This document shows, in pieces, positions 1 to 10,005 of a DNA stretch of 64,000 bases. The DNA is from Bacteroidales bacterium (GTDB taxonomy: Bacteria > Bacteroidota > Bacteroidia > Bacteroidales > ML635J-15). Made by a program: the position numbers and the translations under genes. Every line of letters starts with the position of its first letter. Position 1 is the first letter of the stretch. A model generated the notes under the pieces. That model was not told the DNA's origin. It did not search any database and worked only from the letters and a program-made list of their open reading frames with translations. Where the stretch lies: NCBI GenBank assembly GCA_003249955.1, contig QKHS01000094.1, positions 1 through 64,000 of the forward strand. Direction: 5' to 3'.

Positions 1-797
1 GCCTGATTTATAATTTCCACAATTCCGGCTCTTGAATAATCCGGTTTCATTTCCGGTTGCTCCAGTCTTTCCACATCGAGGACGTTTTCGAGCTGTTTTT
101 TAATGCTTTGGGCATAGAAAACTGTTTTCACGGCAGAATCGCTTTTATTGTCTTTATTTAGGTCTATTATTGAACTTACCGGCACTTTTAAATCATGGAA
201 AATATGTCTCACAACATTGTTTTTAAACCGGCTAAGGTTTTCTATTTCGACTCTTGCATAATAATTCATTTTTACTGTTTTCTCAACAACACCGGCCAAA
301 AGGCTGTAGATAAACAAAGCCGCACATGTAAATATAACCAGAAAGATCAAAAAATCTTTAAAAAGAGATATTTTAAAAACATAAGCCATAATAAAATATG
401 ATGCTATTAAAAATACGGTTAAAAAAATGGTATGTCTCTGACTTGTCATAAATGCGGTAACCAGAACCAGAATGTTTATTGTTGTTAAATCTCTTACCAC
501 ATTAATGTCACCATGTTCTCCGTAACCGGAAAGAATACCTGTAATAAAAATATTAAGAATCAGGGTGTACACAAGAATCAGTGTAGCCGGTTTTATTTTT
601 TTGTAGTTATTGCCCAAATAAAATAAGTTGAAAATAATTATGAGCAAGGAAATGGTATCGACAAAAAAGACATCGTTAATACCGTTTTTTAAATTTAAGA
701 AGAAAACAACAACAAACCGTATAGCATAAATTGCAATAGTCCCGTAAAACATCTTAACTCTAAGCTTGTTATAAGTATCCGAAAAATCCTGTGCCAT
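1..797 (-). CDS. Membrane sensor histidine kinase, N-terminal part (cut by window edge)
   Basis: An uninterrupted minus-strand reading frame runs from an ATG at 797 to the left edge, about 265 codons, so the stop lies outside the window. The N-terminal 175 residues form about five to six hydrophobic segments (around residues 15-35, 45-60, 70-90, 105-118, 123-140 and 148-170). A short linker then leads to a typical H-box, FHDLKVPVSS, with the predicted phospho-accepting His near residue 201. The following NVLDVERLE stretch resembles the second helix of a HisKA dimerisation domain. The ATPase domain would lie to the left and is not visible. The signal and partner regulator are unknown. It follows mfd on the same strand after 83 bp; no functional link is implied. 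Confidence 0.8.
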   Translation of the reverse strand, partial: MAQDFSDTYNKLRVKMFYGTIAIYAIRFVVVFFLNLKNGINDVFFVDTISLLIIIFNLFYLGNNYKKIKPATLILVYTLILNIFITGILSGYGEHGDINVVRDLTTINILVLVTAFMTSQRHTIFLTVFLIASYFIMAYVFKISLFKDFLIFLVIFTCAALFIYSLLAGVVEKTVKMNYYARVEIENLSRFKNNVVRHIFHDLKVPVSSIIDLNKDNKSDSAVKTVFYAQSIKKQLENVLDVERLEQPEMKPDYSRAGIVEIINQ

Positions 798-880
798 AGT
801 TAAGACAATTAATACCCCCTTATTAAACAAAAAGCTTTCTTAAAAACATTGCAAATCCTCAGGTTCAAAAGTAAACAAAA

Positions 881-3800
881 TTACATTATATCTGATTTAA
901 CGAAATCAATAATTTTGGCCATATTTTCCGTAATTTTTTCAAGAGACCCGGCTTTATTAATTCTTAATGTAAGTTTCTCGTTCTGCTCTTTTAACTGCAT
1001 GTTTCCCGGATGGCTATTAATATATGCCAGAACTCTGGAAAAAGTTTTTGATGAATAGTATGAAGATTGCTGATTAAGCGGAAAGTATCCTATGAAAACA
1101 TTGCTTTTAATAACAATTTTCTGGAATCCGAGTTCTATAGCTATCCACCTAAGATGAACAATTTCGAAAAGTTTTTCTGTTTCTGAAGGAATTTCACCAA
1201 ATCTGTCAATAAGATTATTTCTGAAAAGTGTTAATTCGGCAGGAGTCTTAAGGTCATCAAGTTCTCGATATAATTTTATACGTTCCGAAGTACTGGAAAT
1301 AAAATAATCGGGAATCAAAATGTCAAGATCGGTCTCTATCTGACAATCAGATGCTGATGCTTTTCCCGTAAGCTTATCATTTTCTGCTTCGTTTTCTTTA
1401 AACAGTTCGCGGAATTCTCCGTCTTTGAGTTCGTCCAGAGCTTCGTTAAGAATTTTATTGTAGGTTTCAAACCCGATATCTGCAATAAAACCTGACTGTT
1501 CACTGCCGAGAATATTCCCGGCACCCCTGATATCCAGATCCTGTAAAGCTATATTTATCCCGCTGCCAAGTTCACTGAATTCCTCAATTGCTTTCAGCCT
1601 TCGTCTTGCTTCCGGCGTGAGAACATTTAACGGAGGAGACAGAAGATAGCAGAATGCTTTTTTATTGCTCCGGCCAACACGTCCGCGCAACTGATGCAGA
1701 TCACTGAGTCCGAAGTTATTGGCATTATTAATTATAATGGTATTTGCATTGGGGATGTCAACCCCGTTTTCGATTATTGATGTACTTATTAGCACATCAT
1801 AATCCCCTCGCATAAATTCAAGAATAAGTTTTTCCAAATGAGCTCCGTCCATCTGGCCGTGAGCAACCATAGTTTTTACTTCAGGACACAATTTATTAAT
1901 AAGATGTTCTATTTCGTGAATATTCTGAATGCGGTTATTTACAAAGAACACCTGCCCGTTACGACCGACTTCGTAATAAATAGCTTCTTTTATAATTTCA
2001 TTATTAAAAGAATGCAGTTCTGTAATTATCGGCTGCCGGTTTGGCGGCGGAGTGTTTATCACAGACAAATCTCTGGCTCCCATAAGTGAAAACTGAAGTG
2101 TACGTGGTATAGGAGTCGCAGTAAGTGTTAATGTGTCCACATTCACTTTCATTTCTTTAAGCTTTTCTTTCATCGCAACTCCGAATTTTTGCTCTTCATC
2201 AATAATAAGAAGTCCGAGATCTTTAAACTCCACATCTTTATTTATAAGACGGTGGGTTCCTATTATTATATCCACTTTGCCGGCTTTTAACTTAGCCAGA
2301 GTTTCTTTTATTTCTTTGGTAGTTTTTAAGCGGCTTACATACGAAATATTTACAGGCATTCCGGCAAGCCTTTCTTTAAATGTCTGGTAATGCTGAAGTG
2401 CAAGAATTGTTGTAGGTACCAGAACAGCAACCTGTTTACTGTCGTTAACGGCTTTAAAGGCTGCCCGTATCGCGAGTTCGGTTTTACCAAATCCCACATC
2501 GCCGCAAACCAGTCTGTCCATCGGCATGTCCGATTCCATATCTGCTTTAATACTCTCACTGGTTTTTCCCTGGTCCGGAGTATCTTCGTACATAAAAGAA
2601 GATTCCAGTTCGTTCTGAAGATATGAATCGGGAGAAAATGCGAAGCCTTTTTGTTCCCGGCGTTTTGCATACAAAACAATGAGATCACGGGCAATGTCCT
2701 GAATATTCTTTTTGGTCTTTTCTTTCAGACGCTTCCAATGTCCTGAACCAAGCCTGTGAATTTTCGGGGGCTCTCCTTCTTTATCCCGATATTTGGAAAT
2801 ACGATGTAGTGAATGAATGTTTACAAACAGGATGTCGTTATTATCATAAATTATGCTCACTACTTCCTGAACCCTGCCGTTGTTGTTTATTTTCTGCAAG
2901 CCACCAAATTTCCCGATTCCGTTATCTACATGCACAACATAATCTCCGGGACGCAGAGCTGTAAGATCCTGAATTGTAATAGACTCTTTACGAGCCACAT
3001 TTTTTGTTGTAAACCGGTGGTATCTTTCAAAAATTTCGTGATCGGTATAAACACAGGTACGGCTTTCGTGATCAACAAAACCGTGATTTATTGTCTGCAA
3101 AACTGAATAAAATGAGACTTCTTCGCCTTTATCTGCAAAAATATCTCGAAGTCTCTGAAGTTGCTTCTCATTATTGCTCAGAATATAAGTCTGATAATAA
3201 TTCTCCTCATTTTTCCGCAGGGTCTCGGCAATAAGATCGAATTGTTTGTTAAATGCCGGCTGTGGTTCGGTATTGAATTTATAGCTTTTTTCTGATTCAA
3301 ACACCGAACGTGGAGCAAACTCCATTATCTGAAAAGGTTTTATTTCTTCAACAAAAGCTTCTGCTGACAACAAATTTGTCTTTGGATTTATAACGCAGAT
3401 TTCATCATCATCAACTTTGGTTAAATCTACTTCGGCGTATCTGATTTCTGCCGCTTTAAATGTTTTGTCAATTTTATCAATAATCATCTCCGGCTGGTCG
3501 AGCCAAAATCTGCAATTTTTATTAATAAAATCAAAAAATGAAACTTTTTCTTCCTGAATAAGGTGCTCGTGAATATTAGGAATTATCTGGACTTTTCTTT
3601 GCTTGTCTGTTGATAGCTGCGACTCGGGATCAAAACTGCGGATACTTTCAACCTCATCACCGAAAAAATCGATACGGTATGGCTGCTCGTTGCTGAACGA
3701 GAAAACATCAATTATACTTCCTCTTATGGAATATGTACCCGGTTCATAAACAAAATCTTCGTGATGAAACCCGTATTCATTTAAAACTTCAATAACAAAA

Positions 3801-4264
3801 TCCATCGAAAGTTTATCTCCGGCATTAATTTCCAGTGTATTTTTTGTCAGTTCCCTAGTTTTAACAACTTTCTCCATAATTGCTCCCGGATAGCTGACAA
3901 TAAAATATGGTTTTTTACCGGAGCTTAATTTGCTCAGCACTTCGGTTTTAAGGACGATATTGGTTCTGTCGGTTTTAAGGTATTCGACCGAACGCTTATA
4001 TGCACTGGGAAAAAACAACACGTACTCATCCCCGATAAGGTTTGTAATATCATCATAAAAGTATGAAGCAGATTCCTTGTCGGGCAGGACAACACACGTA
4101 AGCATCTTTTCCCTGTTGAAAAGGGATGCAAGTAAAAATGCCCCGGACGAACCGGCCAACCCCTGAATAATAATATTCTGATGGTGATCTTTGGATTTTA
4201 TTTGCTCAAACAAGCCCGAGACTTGCTTGTTTTGCCCGTATATTCTGTCTATCAGTTTTTTCAC
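881..4264 (-). CDS. mfd: Transcription-repair coupling factor Mfd
   Basis: Mfd removes RNA polymerase stalled at DNA lesions and recruits UvrA to the damaged strand. The 1127-residue length is normal for the family. Visible parts in order are a UvrB-like N-terminal region (about 1-330), an RNA-polymerase-interacting Tudor-like segment (about 430-500, beginning LRPGDYVVHVDNGIGKF), a superfamily 2 translocase core with Walker A GDVGFGKT near residue 588 and DEEQKFG near 686, the TATPIPRTL motif, an arginine-finger motif QLRGRVGRS near 863, and a C-terminal TRCF domain. The start is a GTG at 4264; the ATG two bases upstream is out of frame and stops at once. A TAATTTTG box ends about four bases before the GTG, so the message may have almost no leader (inference). 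Confidence 0.97.
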   Translation of the reverse strand: MKKLIDRIYGQNKQVSGLFEQIKSKDHHQNIIIQGLAGSSGAFLLASLFNREKMLTCVVLPDKESASYFYDDITNLIGDEYVLFFPSAYKRSVEYLKTDRTNIVLKTEVLSKLSSGKKPYFIVSYPGAIMEKVVKTRELTKNTLEINAGDKLSMDFVIEVLNEYGFHHEDFVYEPGTYSIRGSIIDVFSFSNEQPYRIDFFGDEVESIRSFDPESQLSTDKQRKVQIIPNIHEHLIQEEKVSFFDFINKNCRFWLDQPEMIIDKIDKTFKAAEIRYAEVDLTKVDDDEICVINPKTNLLSAEAFVEEIKPFQIMEFAPRSVFESEKSYKFNTEPQPAFNKQFDLIAETLRKNEENYYQTYILSNNEKQLQRLRDIFADKGEEVSFYSVLQTINHGFVDHESRTCVYTDHEIFERYHRFTTKNVARKESITIQDLTALRPGDYVVHVDNGIGKFGGLQKINNNGRVQEVVSIIYDNNDILFVNIHSLHRISKYRDKEGEPPKIHRLGSGHWKRLKEKTKKNIQDIARDLIVLYAKRREQKGFAFSPDSYLQNELESSFMYEDTPDQGKTSESIKADMESDMPMDRLVCGDVGFGKTELAIRAAFKAVNDSKQVAVLVPTTILALQHYQTFKERLAGMPVNISYVSRLKTTKEIKETLAKLKAGKVDIIIGTHRLINKDVEFKDLGLLIIDEEQKFGVAMKEKLKEMKVNVDTLTLTATPIPRTLQFSLMGARDLSVINTPPPNRQPIITELHSFNNEIIKEAIYYEVGRNGQVFFVNNRIQNIHEIEHLINKLCPEVKTMVAHGQMDGAHLEKLILEFMRGDYDVLISTSIIENGVDIPNANTIIINNANNFGLSDLHQLRGRVGRSNKKAFCYLLSPPLNVLTPEARRRLKAIEEFSELGSGINIALQDLDIRGAGNILGSEQSGFIADIGFETYNKILNEALDELKDGEFRELFKENEAENDKLTGKASASDCQIETDLDILIPDYFISSTSERIKLYRELDDLKTPAELTLFRNNLIDRFGEIPSETEKLFEIVHLRWIAIELGFQKIVIKSNVFIGYFPLNQQSSYYSSKTFSRVLAYINSHPGNMQLKEQNEKLTLRINKAGSLEKITENMAKIIDFVKSDIM

Positions 4265-4724
4265 ATTGCAAAATTATAAAAAACAGGATAAAATGAAACT
4301 GATAAAAACTCAAAACTCTATTAAAGATATTGTAATCTTCAATTAGCGAAATCTTAATTTATAAACTGATTATTTCAGGGATAAAACACTTATGATCTCG
4401 AGGGTGCAGACTCAAAGCTGCATTAACAATCATTCGTATATTTTACATCCGTCATAAATACCTGTCTTATTGCTAAATCAAAAGTACAAGTTCATTAATT
4501 AAAGTTAAAATCTTTAAAATATATAAAAATGAAGCAGAATTTTTAATAATAAAAATGCTTATTCTCACTATTACAGGCGATAAAAAAAACTATTGTTAAT
4601 TTATCTCTGCATTAAGTATAAAAATGAATATTTTGCACAATATGACTATTTGAAAAACTTAAATGAATTAGTAAATTGCCCCGTAAGATCGGACATATTT
4701 TTAAAACAAATAAAATCATTGATT
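4265..4724. other. Intergenic region, divergent starts, no gene seen
   Basis: This AT-rich gap of about 460 bases separates the divergent mfd and S37 peptidase genes and must hold both promoters. An open frame covers 4593-4724 in phase with the peptidase, but its translation looks unlike protein and precedes a good signal peptide, so I treat it as untranslated. I found no tRNA, riboswitch or clear hairpin here. Confidence 0.5.
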
Positions 4725-6014
4725 ATGAACATATTACGTAAGACCGGCCTCGTAGCTCTTTTTGGATTTTTCACGATTGTTGCATTCTCAAGTGAGATAT
4801 ACGAAAAACTTAAAAGTTTACCAGGAGTATCTTCTGTGGAAGAACTGAAAACAAGTGGATTTTTTACGGAGAAATATCTGGTAATTTTCGAGCAGCCTCT
4901 TGATGTTTCTGCTCCTGAAGCAGGGACATTCAAACAGCGGGTTTTTGTAAGTCATAAAAACTATAATGCCCCGGTTGTTTTTATTACCGAAGGTTACAAT
5001 GCTGATTATGCGTCAGCAGAAGGTTATGTAAATGAGCTAAGCGATATTTTACAAGCTAATCAGATTTGTGTCGAACACAGATATTTTGCAGAGTCAGCAC
5101 CGTCTAAACCTATAGACTGGTCTTTTCTTACCACAAAAGCGGCTGCAGACGATCAGCATGCTATAAGAACGGCATTTAAAGATCTTTATAAAGGGAAATG
5201 GGTTAGCACCGGCATAAGTAAAGGCGGCGAGACCTGCCTGCTTTATGAAATGTACTACCCTAAGGATGTAAATGCTACGGTTGCTTATGTCGCTCCGGTT
5301 GCAAAAGCTCTGGAAGATGGCAGACACGAACCGTTTATAAATAATAATGCAACAAAAAAAGACAGAAAAAAGATTGTAGATTTTCAAAAAGAAATTCTGA
5401 AACGTAAAGCTACGATTTTACCGATGTTCGAGAATTTTGTAAAAGCATCAAAATTGACTTTCCGCATTCCGGTTGAAGAAGTTTACGAATACTGCGTACT
5501 GGAATACTCTTTTGCTTTCTGGCAATGGATAGGAAATACTGACCGCATTCCTTCAAAAAAGGAGTCGGATGCAAAATTATTTCAACATCTGATTACCGTC
5601 TCAGGTCCTGATTATTTCTCTATTGAAGGATCGGAAAGTACCTTGCCGTTTTTCTACCAGGCAGCACGCGAGCTGGGATACTATGGTTATGAAACTGAAA
5701 CACTTGCAAAATATCTGACTATTTCCACAGCTAAGGGCTATTTTAATAAGATTTTCCTGCCTAAAGAAATGCAGGTCGATTTTTACCCGCACACATCACA
5801 GGATCTGGAGAAATTCCTTCAGACCAAAGCCAAAAACACTTTCATTATTTACGGGGAATATGATCCGTGGACAGCTGCAAAACCTGATATAGGAACAAAT
5901 CAGGGAGTTATTGTTGTTATAAATCCTAAGGGAACTCATGCAAGCAGAATAAAATCATTGCCTCAGACTCAGCACGAGCTGGTTATAAATACTTTGACAG
6001 AGTGGCTTAAATAG
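4725..6014 (+). CDS. Secreted S37 (PS-10) family serine peptidase
   Basis: This is probably an exported tripeptidyl-aminopeptidase-like serine hydrolase of the S37/PS-10 type, related to S28. The ATG at 4725 is preferred because it starts a signal peptide (MNILRKTGLVALFGFFTIVAFS); the open frame reaches 4593 but its extra 44 residues look untranslated. Family marks are EHRYF near residue 117-121, STGISKGG with the nucleophile Ser near 165, YDPWTA (likely catalytic Asp) near 383 and GTHASR (likely catalytic His) near 400. The 429-residue length fits the family. It stands alone, convergent with the acyltransferase. It probably acts in the periplasm or outside the cell on peptides; the substrate cannot be read from the sequence. 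Confidence 0.85.
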   Translation: MNILRKTGLVALFGFFTIVAFSSEIYEKLKSLPGVSSVEELKTSGFFTEKYLVIFEQPLDVSAPEAGTFKQRVFVSHKNYNAPVVFITEGYNADYASAEGYVNELSDILQANQICVEHRYFAESAPSKPIDWSFLTTKAAADDQHAIRTAFKDLYKGKWVSTGISKGGETCLLYEMYYPKDVNATVAYVAPVAKALEDGRHEPFINNNATKKDRKKIVDFQKEILKRKATILPMFENFVKASKLTFRIPVEEVYEYCVLEYSFAFWQWIGNTDRIPSKKESDAKLFQHLITVSGPDYFSIEGSESTLPFFYQAARELGYYGYETETLAKYLTISTAKGYFNKIFLPKEMQVDFYPHTSQDLEKFLQTKAKNTFIIYGEYDPWTAAKPDIGTNQGVIVVINPKGTHASRIKSLPQTQHELVINTLTEWLK

Positions 6015-6082
6015 TAAAATTTGCTGACTGCAGTTTGACTTAAAATAAAACGGGAACAAACAGCAAATAAAGGAATTTTCTG

Positions 6083-7237
6083 TTAATCTTTCTTTACTTT
6101 TTTCTTGTACCATTTTATTAACTTTAAGCTTTGAGCTTCGACAAGCCAATAAAACGGGTACGACACCAGTACTGCGATTGCTGCCGGAATCCAGTAAATA
6201 CGGGAATAAAATACTTCCTGTCCTGTTAGCTTAACAAGAATTGCATACATTAAAATAAACAGCGGGACATGTATAAGGTACATCGAATATGAGATCTTTC
6301 CCATTGAAATAAAAAACTTATTAAAAATGCTCATCTTTACAGGGTAAACAATCATACGGTAGATCATTATTGATGTAAAAACGCCGCCAATAATGTAGGT
6401 AACCTCATGACTTGCAAAAAAGCCACCATACATTGCAACAATAAGCAGTAACGCCGCCAGACAATTAAAAACCCAAACATTTATTTTTGGTAATCTGTCT
6501 TGTATCCTGTACTTAAATATTAACCAAAAGATAAAATACCCAAGTGCAAAATACACAGCATAAGTTGTTAAGAAACTAAATAATGGCCCGAATCCTATAA
6601 ATGGATAAATCCTGTCCCTAAAAACAAACCCTGAAATTAACATAATTGTTGTAACGCCCAAAAATAGTTTCGGACGTTTAATAAAAAACGGGGCAACTAC
6701 ATAAAACATTGCTTCGGTGAGTAAAGACCAATACGGATAATTATACCCGATATATTCAGGATTTGAAACAAAAATCAAAGACCAAAGAAAACTTTTCAGG
6801 TTAAAATTTTGTGATGCGACAACCAGATCCTGATTGTATTCTCTGGGATTTAAACTTAAAAACAATTCCGGATTAATCAGTGTTGCAACCTTAAATAAAA
6901 TTATAGTAAAAATTATTGAGCCTAAATAGGGAGTATAAATTCTGATTGCCCTGTTTACATAAAAATGCTTTAGTTTCCATGTATTTGTTTCAAAACTATA
7001 TGCAATAAAAAAGCCGCTCAAAACGAAGAAAATAATAACCATCACCGTTGCATTGGAGGTAAACATATCGATTGCAAAAACAATGTAATCGAAAAGATTC
7101 CAGCTACCTCGCGGAAATGCCTGAACAAACTCCTTCCCTCCACTCCAGAACGGGAACTTTGAATGAGCTATTACAACAATTAAAGCCGCAAAACCACGGA
7201 TTGAGTGCAACAATACAAGCTTCTCTTTATTAATCAT
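6083..7237 (-). CDS. Membrane O-acyltransferase (acyltransferase 3 / OafA type)
   Basis: This multi-pass integral membrane protein has about ten hydrophobic segments and probably transfers acetyl or another acyl group onto a surface polysaccharide. Near the N-terminus is the family pattern of an Arg followed ten residues later by a His (IRGFAALIVVIAHS), with the His near residue 25. FFVLSGFFIAYSF is the usual second-helix signature. The ATG at 7237 is chosen; the longer frame starts with a TTG at 7258, seven codons upstream. It lies at the 3' end of the polysaccharide region and is divergent from the AT-rich membrane gene, so it may have its own promoter. The target sugar is unknown; polysaccharide O-acylation is inferred from family and context. 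Confidence 0.88.
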   Translation of the reverse strand: MINKEKLVLLHSIRGFAALIVVIAHSKFPFWSGGKEFVQAFPRGSWNLFDYIVFAIDMFTSNATVMVIIFFVLSGFFIAYSFETNTWKLKHFYVNRAIRIYTPYLGSIIFTIILFKVATLINPELFLSLNPREYNQDLVVASQNFNLKSFLWSLIFVSNPEYIGYNYPYWSLLTEAMFYVVAPFFIKRPKLFLGVTTIMLISGFVFRDRIYPFIGFGPLFSFLTTYAVYFALGYFIFWLIFKYRIQDRLPKINVWVFNCLAALLLIVAMYGGFFASHEVTYIIGGVFTSIMIYRMIVYPVKMSIFNKFFISMGKISYSMYLIHVPLFILMYAILVKLTGQEVFYSRIYWIPAAIAVLVSYPFYWLVEAQSLKLIKWYKKKVKKD

Positions 7238-7250
7238 CGCAAATGCTTTA

Positions 7251-7283
7251 TTGGACAAAACTAATTATTTTTTTTTACTTTTG
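7251..7283 (+). promoter_or_regulatory. Candidate Bacteroidota-type promoter for the 7301 membrane gene
   Basis: A TACTTTTG box at 7276-7283 matches the Bacteroidota -7 pattern TAnnTTTG. A weak TTGG lies 21 bases upstream. Transcription would start about 10 bases before the ATG at 7301. This is a pattern match only. Confidence 0.35.
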
Positions 7284-7300
7284 CTTAATTTCAATTTTAC

Positions 7301-8668
7301 ATGGTATTATTTCAACATCCATATCACCCAAATCTTAACATAACAATTTATGATCTGATATTTGTGCCTGTAATAATCTTACTGGTTTATCTTTTTGCAA
7401 AAAACAGACAGGACAAAAAACTTAAAACAGAATCACATTACAAATATTTTGCAAATGCAATTACTCTTAGGGTTTTTGTAAGCGTTTTATTTGCACTTAC
7501 AGTTTTATTCTTTTACCCCGGAGATAGTATGGCTTATTTCCGCAACGTAAACAGTTTTAACAATCTTTTTTTTATTGATCCTTCTAAATATTTTGATATT
7601 TTACTGCACGGAAACAGACCAGAATATTGGTCATATTTTAATCAGGAAACAGGTTATCCGGCATATTATATGTGGAGAGATCCTAATGCAATTTTTGTAG
7701 CAAGACTATATTCTCCTTTATTAATATTAACATATAAAAATTACATTATAAGCTCTGTTATTACCGGATTAATAGGATTCTCCGGATTATGGAAACTATA
7801 TGAATTGTTCTGCAAATTATATTCAGGAATGGAAGGTAAATTTGCAATTGCAATTTTGTTCTTTCCATCTGTTTTGTTCTGGAGTTCCGGTTTAATGAAA
7901 GATACAATAACAATATCAGCAATGGGATGGATAGTTTATTCATTCTATAATTTTGCAATTATTAAAAAATTTAAAATAAAATATCTGATTTCATTAATAA
8001 CTGCATCAGTTTTAATTATCAATATTAAAGCATATATCTTTGTAGCCTTGCTTCCGGGATTATTTATCTGGTTCTTTTTCGATCAGATAAAAAGAATAAA
8101 ATCGAATGCTTTTAAATTCATAGTGGCCCCACTTTTAATCGCCCTTATTGGTTTCCTGTTTTTGTTTTTTACAAGTAGCTTATCCACTTCTTTGGGGGTG
8201 TATGGCGACATCAACAGGTCAATTGAACAAGCACAAACAATACAGCAGGATTTGACAAGAGCTGAACAATACGGAGAAAATTATTACGATATTGGAGAGA
8301 TAACAGCCACTCCCATGGGAATAATATCTTTAGCTCCTATCGCAATTGTGTCCGGGATATTCAGGCCATTCATATGGGAAGCAAGTAATCCTTTTATTTT
8401 ATTGGCCGGGTTAGAAAATACTTTTTTAATTGTTTTTCTGGTTTACTTAATTTTCAAGACCGGGTTATTGGGGTTTTTCAGGAAAATCATGCAAGATCCG
8501 ATACTTATTTTCTCATTTTGTTTTGTGATATTATTTGGTTTTGGTATAGGACTGGCATCTGCTAACTTTGGAGCTTTGGTAAGATATAAAATTCCTCTGT
8601 TACCATTATTTATTTCAATTCTTTTTATTATCAACAACGGGATTAAGAAAGCAAAAGTGAAAACATAA
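7301..8668 (+). CDS. Multi-pass membrane protein, possible polysaccharide polymerase
   Basis: This 455-residue protein has about ten hydrophobic helices and two longer loops (about 70-130 and 300-340). Motifs such as FFPSVLFWSSGLMKDT and, near the end, ASANFGALVRYKIPLLPLF resemble Bacteroidota membrane proteins annotated as EpsG-, Wzy- or GT39-like, but no catalytic signature lets me choose among them. It is the only plus-strand gene within the polysaccharide region. It is clearly richer in A and T than the flanking housekeeping genes, which suggests it moved in with the glycan cluster. It meets the big minus-strand operon tail to tail across a bidirectional terminator. A role in chain polymerisation or sugar transfer is an inference. 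Confidence 0.7.
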   Translation: MVLFQHPYHPNLNITIYDLIFVPVIILLVYLFAKNRQDKKLKTESHYKYFANAITLRVFVSVLFALTVLFFYPGDSMAYFRNVNSFNNLFFIDPSKYFDILLHGNRPEYWSYFNQETGYPAYYMWRDPNAIFVARLYSPLLILTYKNYIISSVITGLIGFSGLWKLYELFCKLYSGMEGKFAIAILFFPSVLFWSSGLMKDTITISAMGWIVYSFYNFAIIKKFKIKYLISLITASVLIINIKAYIFVALLPGLFIWFFFDQIKRIKSNAFKFIVAPLLIALIGFLFLFFTSSLSTSLGVYGDINRSIEQAQTIQQDLTRAEQYGENYYDIGEITATPMGIISLAPIAIVSGIFRPFIWEASNPFILLAGLENTFLIVFLVYLIFKTGLLGFFRKIMQDPILIFSFCFVILFGFGIGLASANFGALVRYKIPLLPLFISILFIINNGIKKAKVKT

Positions 8669-8693
8669 ATGTAAATTTACATTTTTATGTTTT
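8661..8693. terminator. Bidirectional intrinsic terminator between convergent genes
   Basis: An AT-rich hairpin pairs AAACATAAATGTAAA with TTTACATTT-TT-ATGTTT (a two-base bulge) and is flanked by A-rich and T-rich tracts on its two sides. It overlaps the stop codons of the plus-strand membrane gene and the last gene of the minus-strand operon, so it can end transcription from both directions. Confidence 0.6.
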
Positions 8694-10005
8694 TAATTAT
8701 ATCAGAGAATATCTTAACTTGTTCTTTTCTTGAAAACATCTCAACATTAACAGAATTACAATTAATTGTACCATTAGTTTTAAGTTCGTTACAAAGTGTC
8801 GTTAATATTTCCAGCAAATGTGACGAATCTCTAACTATGTATCCGGAATTTGTCTCAATAATAAGATCCTCCTGAGCGTGACTACTAACTCCGTTTAGAT
8901 TGTTACTAAAAAACGGTAACTTAGAAGTATCCTTTATTTTTTCCTCACTATAACACAATAAGATTATTCTTTTCAATGCCAGATAATCATAAATCTTAGT
9001 CCCTATAATTGAGTAATAATTAAAGAGCAACATTGCATTATTTTTTGCCAATTCATGTAACAGTATATCATTGGATAGCTTGGGATATATTTCCACAAAT
9101 CGGAGTAACTTAGGATATTTCGTGGTAATCAGATAGCGTAACCGGTCTTCAATGTTTATTCCATAAAATGTAACCAGTAATTTTTTCTCTGAATTTTTTT
9201 CGATAAAAGTATTTACGGTTTCCAGAAAACTCTCTATAGGATGCCATTCATAAATAGTTCCGACGAATCCTATTCTTAAAAGACTATGGTTCTGTTCAAT
9301 TCCCTTTACCTTCTCAATTGCTTCAGGGTCATACCCATTAGACACAACATAAAATTTTTTATTTATTACAAGTGTTGAAATAACCTGTCTGAATAAATCT
9401 GAAACAGTAGTAATTGCAATGCTATTCTTCAATGCCCTTTTTTCAAAGAATGCATTAAAAGTTTTCAATATAAAATTGCTGCTTCTGGAAGCATTTTGTG
9501 ACCATGGGTCTCTATAATCTGCTATCCACGGAACATTAAACTTACTACTTAGCACAGACGCATATTTAAAAAGAACAAATGGTTCTCCTGTTGCAATTAT
9601 AAAGTCAACATCATTATTTTTCAGATATTTTTTTGCTTCAAAATATATTTTTCGTTTTGGACCTACAAAAAAAATATATTGTGCAAATTCATAATATGCC
9701 GTCATTATTCTACGAAAAATACGAAATCCCGAGTCTCCATATTTAAGCATTATTTTGTTTGCTATATTAGGCTTATATGGCGTACGTATAATTGTTCCTT
9801 TTTCAGACTCTTCAATTATTGCATTTTCACTGTGCCCCTGATCAATGTAATCTAAATGGTTACCATATTTATTTCCCCATTGTCTTGTTACCACTACCGG
9901 ATAAATGTCGAATTCGTTAAAATACTTATACCAGCTATATGGCCGCAATCCCCCTACAGAAACATATGGAGGAAAATCGTATGCTAATATCAGGACTTTC
10001 TTCAT
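8677..10005 (-). CDS. Glycosyltransferase, GT4-like (GT-B fold)
   Basis: This 442-residue protein is probably a cytoplasmic glycosyltransferase that adds one sugar to a lipid-linked glycan. The N-terminus [19 protein letters not shown] is the typical start of GT4 enzymes, with a Gly-rich acceptor loop. [11 protein letters not shown] near residue 165 is a frequent GT4 feature, and the C-terminal half ([12 protein letters not shown] and onward) has the nucleotide-sugar domain layout. The usual EX7E pair is not obvious, so donor and linkage remain unknown. It is the last gene of the long operon, and its start overlaps the end of the acyltransferase gene by four bases. Confidence 0.82.
   Translation of the reverse strand: MKKVLILAYDFPPYVSVGGLRPYSWYKYFNEFDIYPVVVTRQWGNKYGNHLDYIDQGHSENAIIEESEKGTIIRTPYKPNIANKIMLKYGDSGFRIFRRIMTAYYEFAQYIFFVGPKRKIYFEAKKYLKNNDVDFIIATGEPFVLFKYASVLSSKFNVPWIADYRDPWSQNASRSSNFILKTFNAFFEKRALKNSIAITTVSDLFRQVISTLVINKKFYVVSNGYDPEAIEKVKGIEQNHSLLRIGFVGTIYEWHPIESFLETVNTFIEKNSEKKLLVTFYGINIEDRLRYLITTKYPKLLRFVEIYPKLSNDILLHELAKNNAMLLFNYYSIIGTKIYDYLALKRIILLCYSEEKIKDTSKLPFFSNNLNGVSSHAQEDLIIETNSGYIVRDSSHLLEILTTLCNELKTNGTINCNSVNVEMFSRKEQVKIFSDIIKNIKM

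Noticed and set aside
4593-4724. N-terminal extension of the S37 peptidase
   Set aside because: The extra residues precede a good signal peptide and do not look like coding sequence; the ATG at 4725 is the better start.
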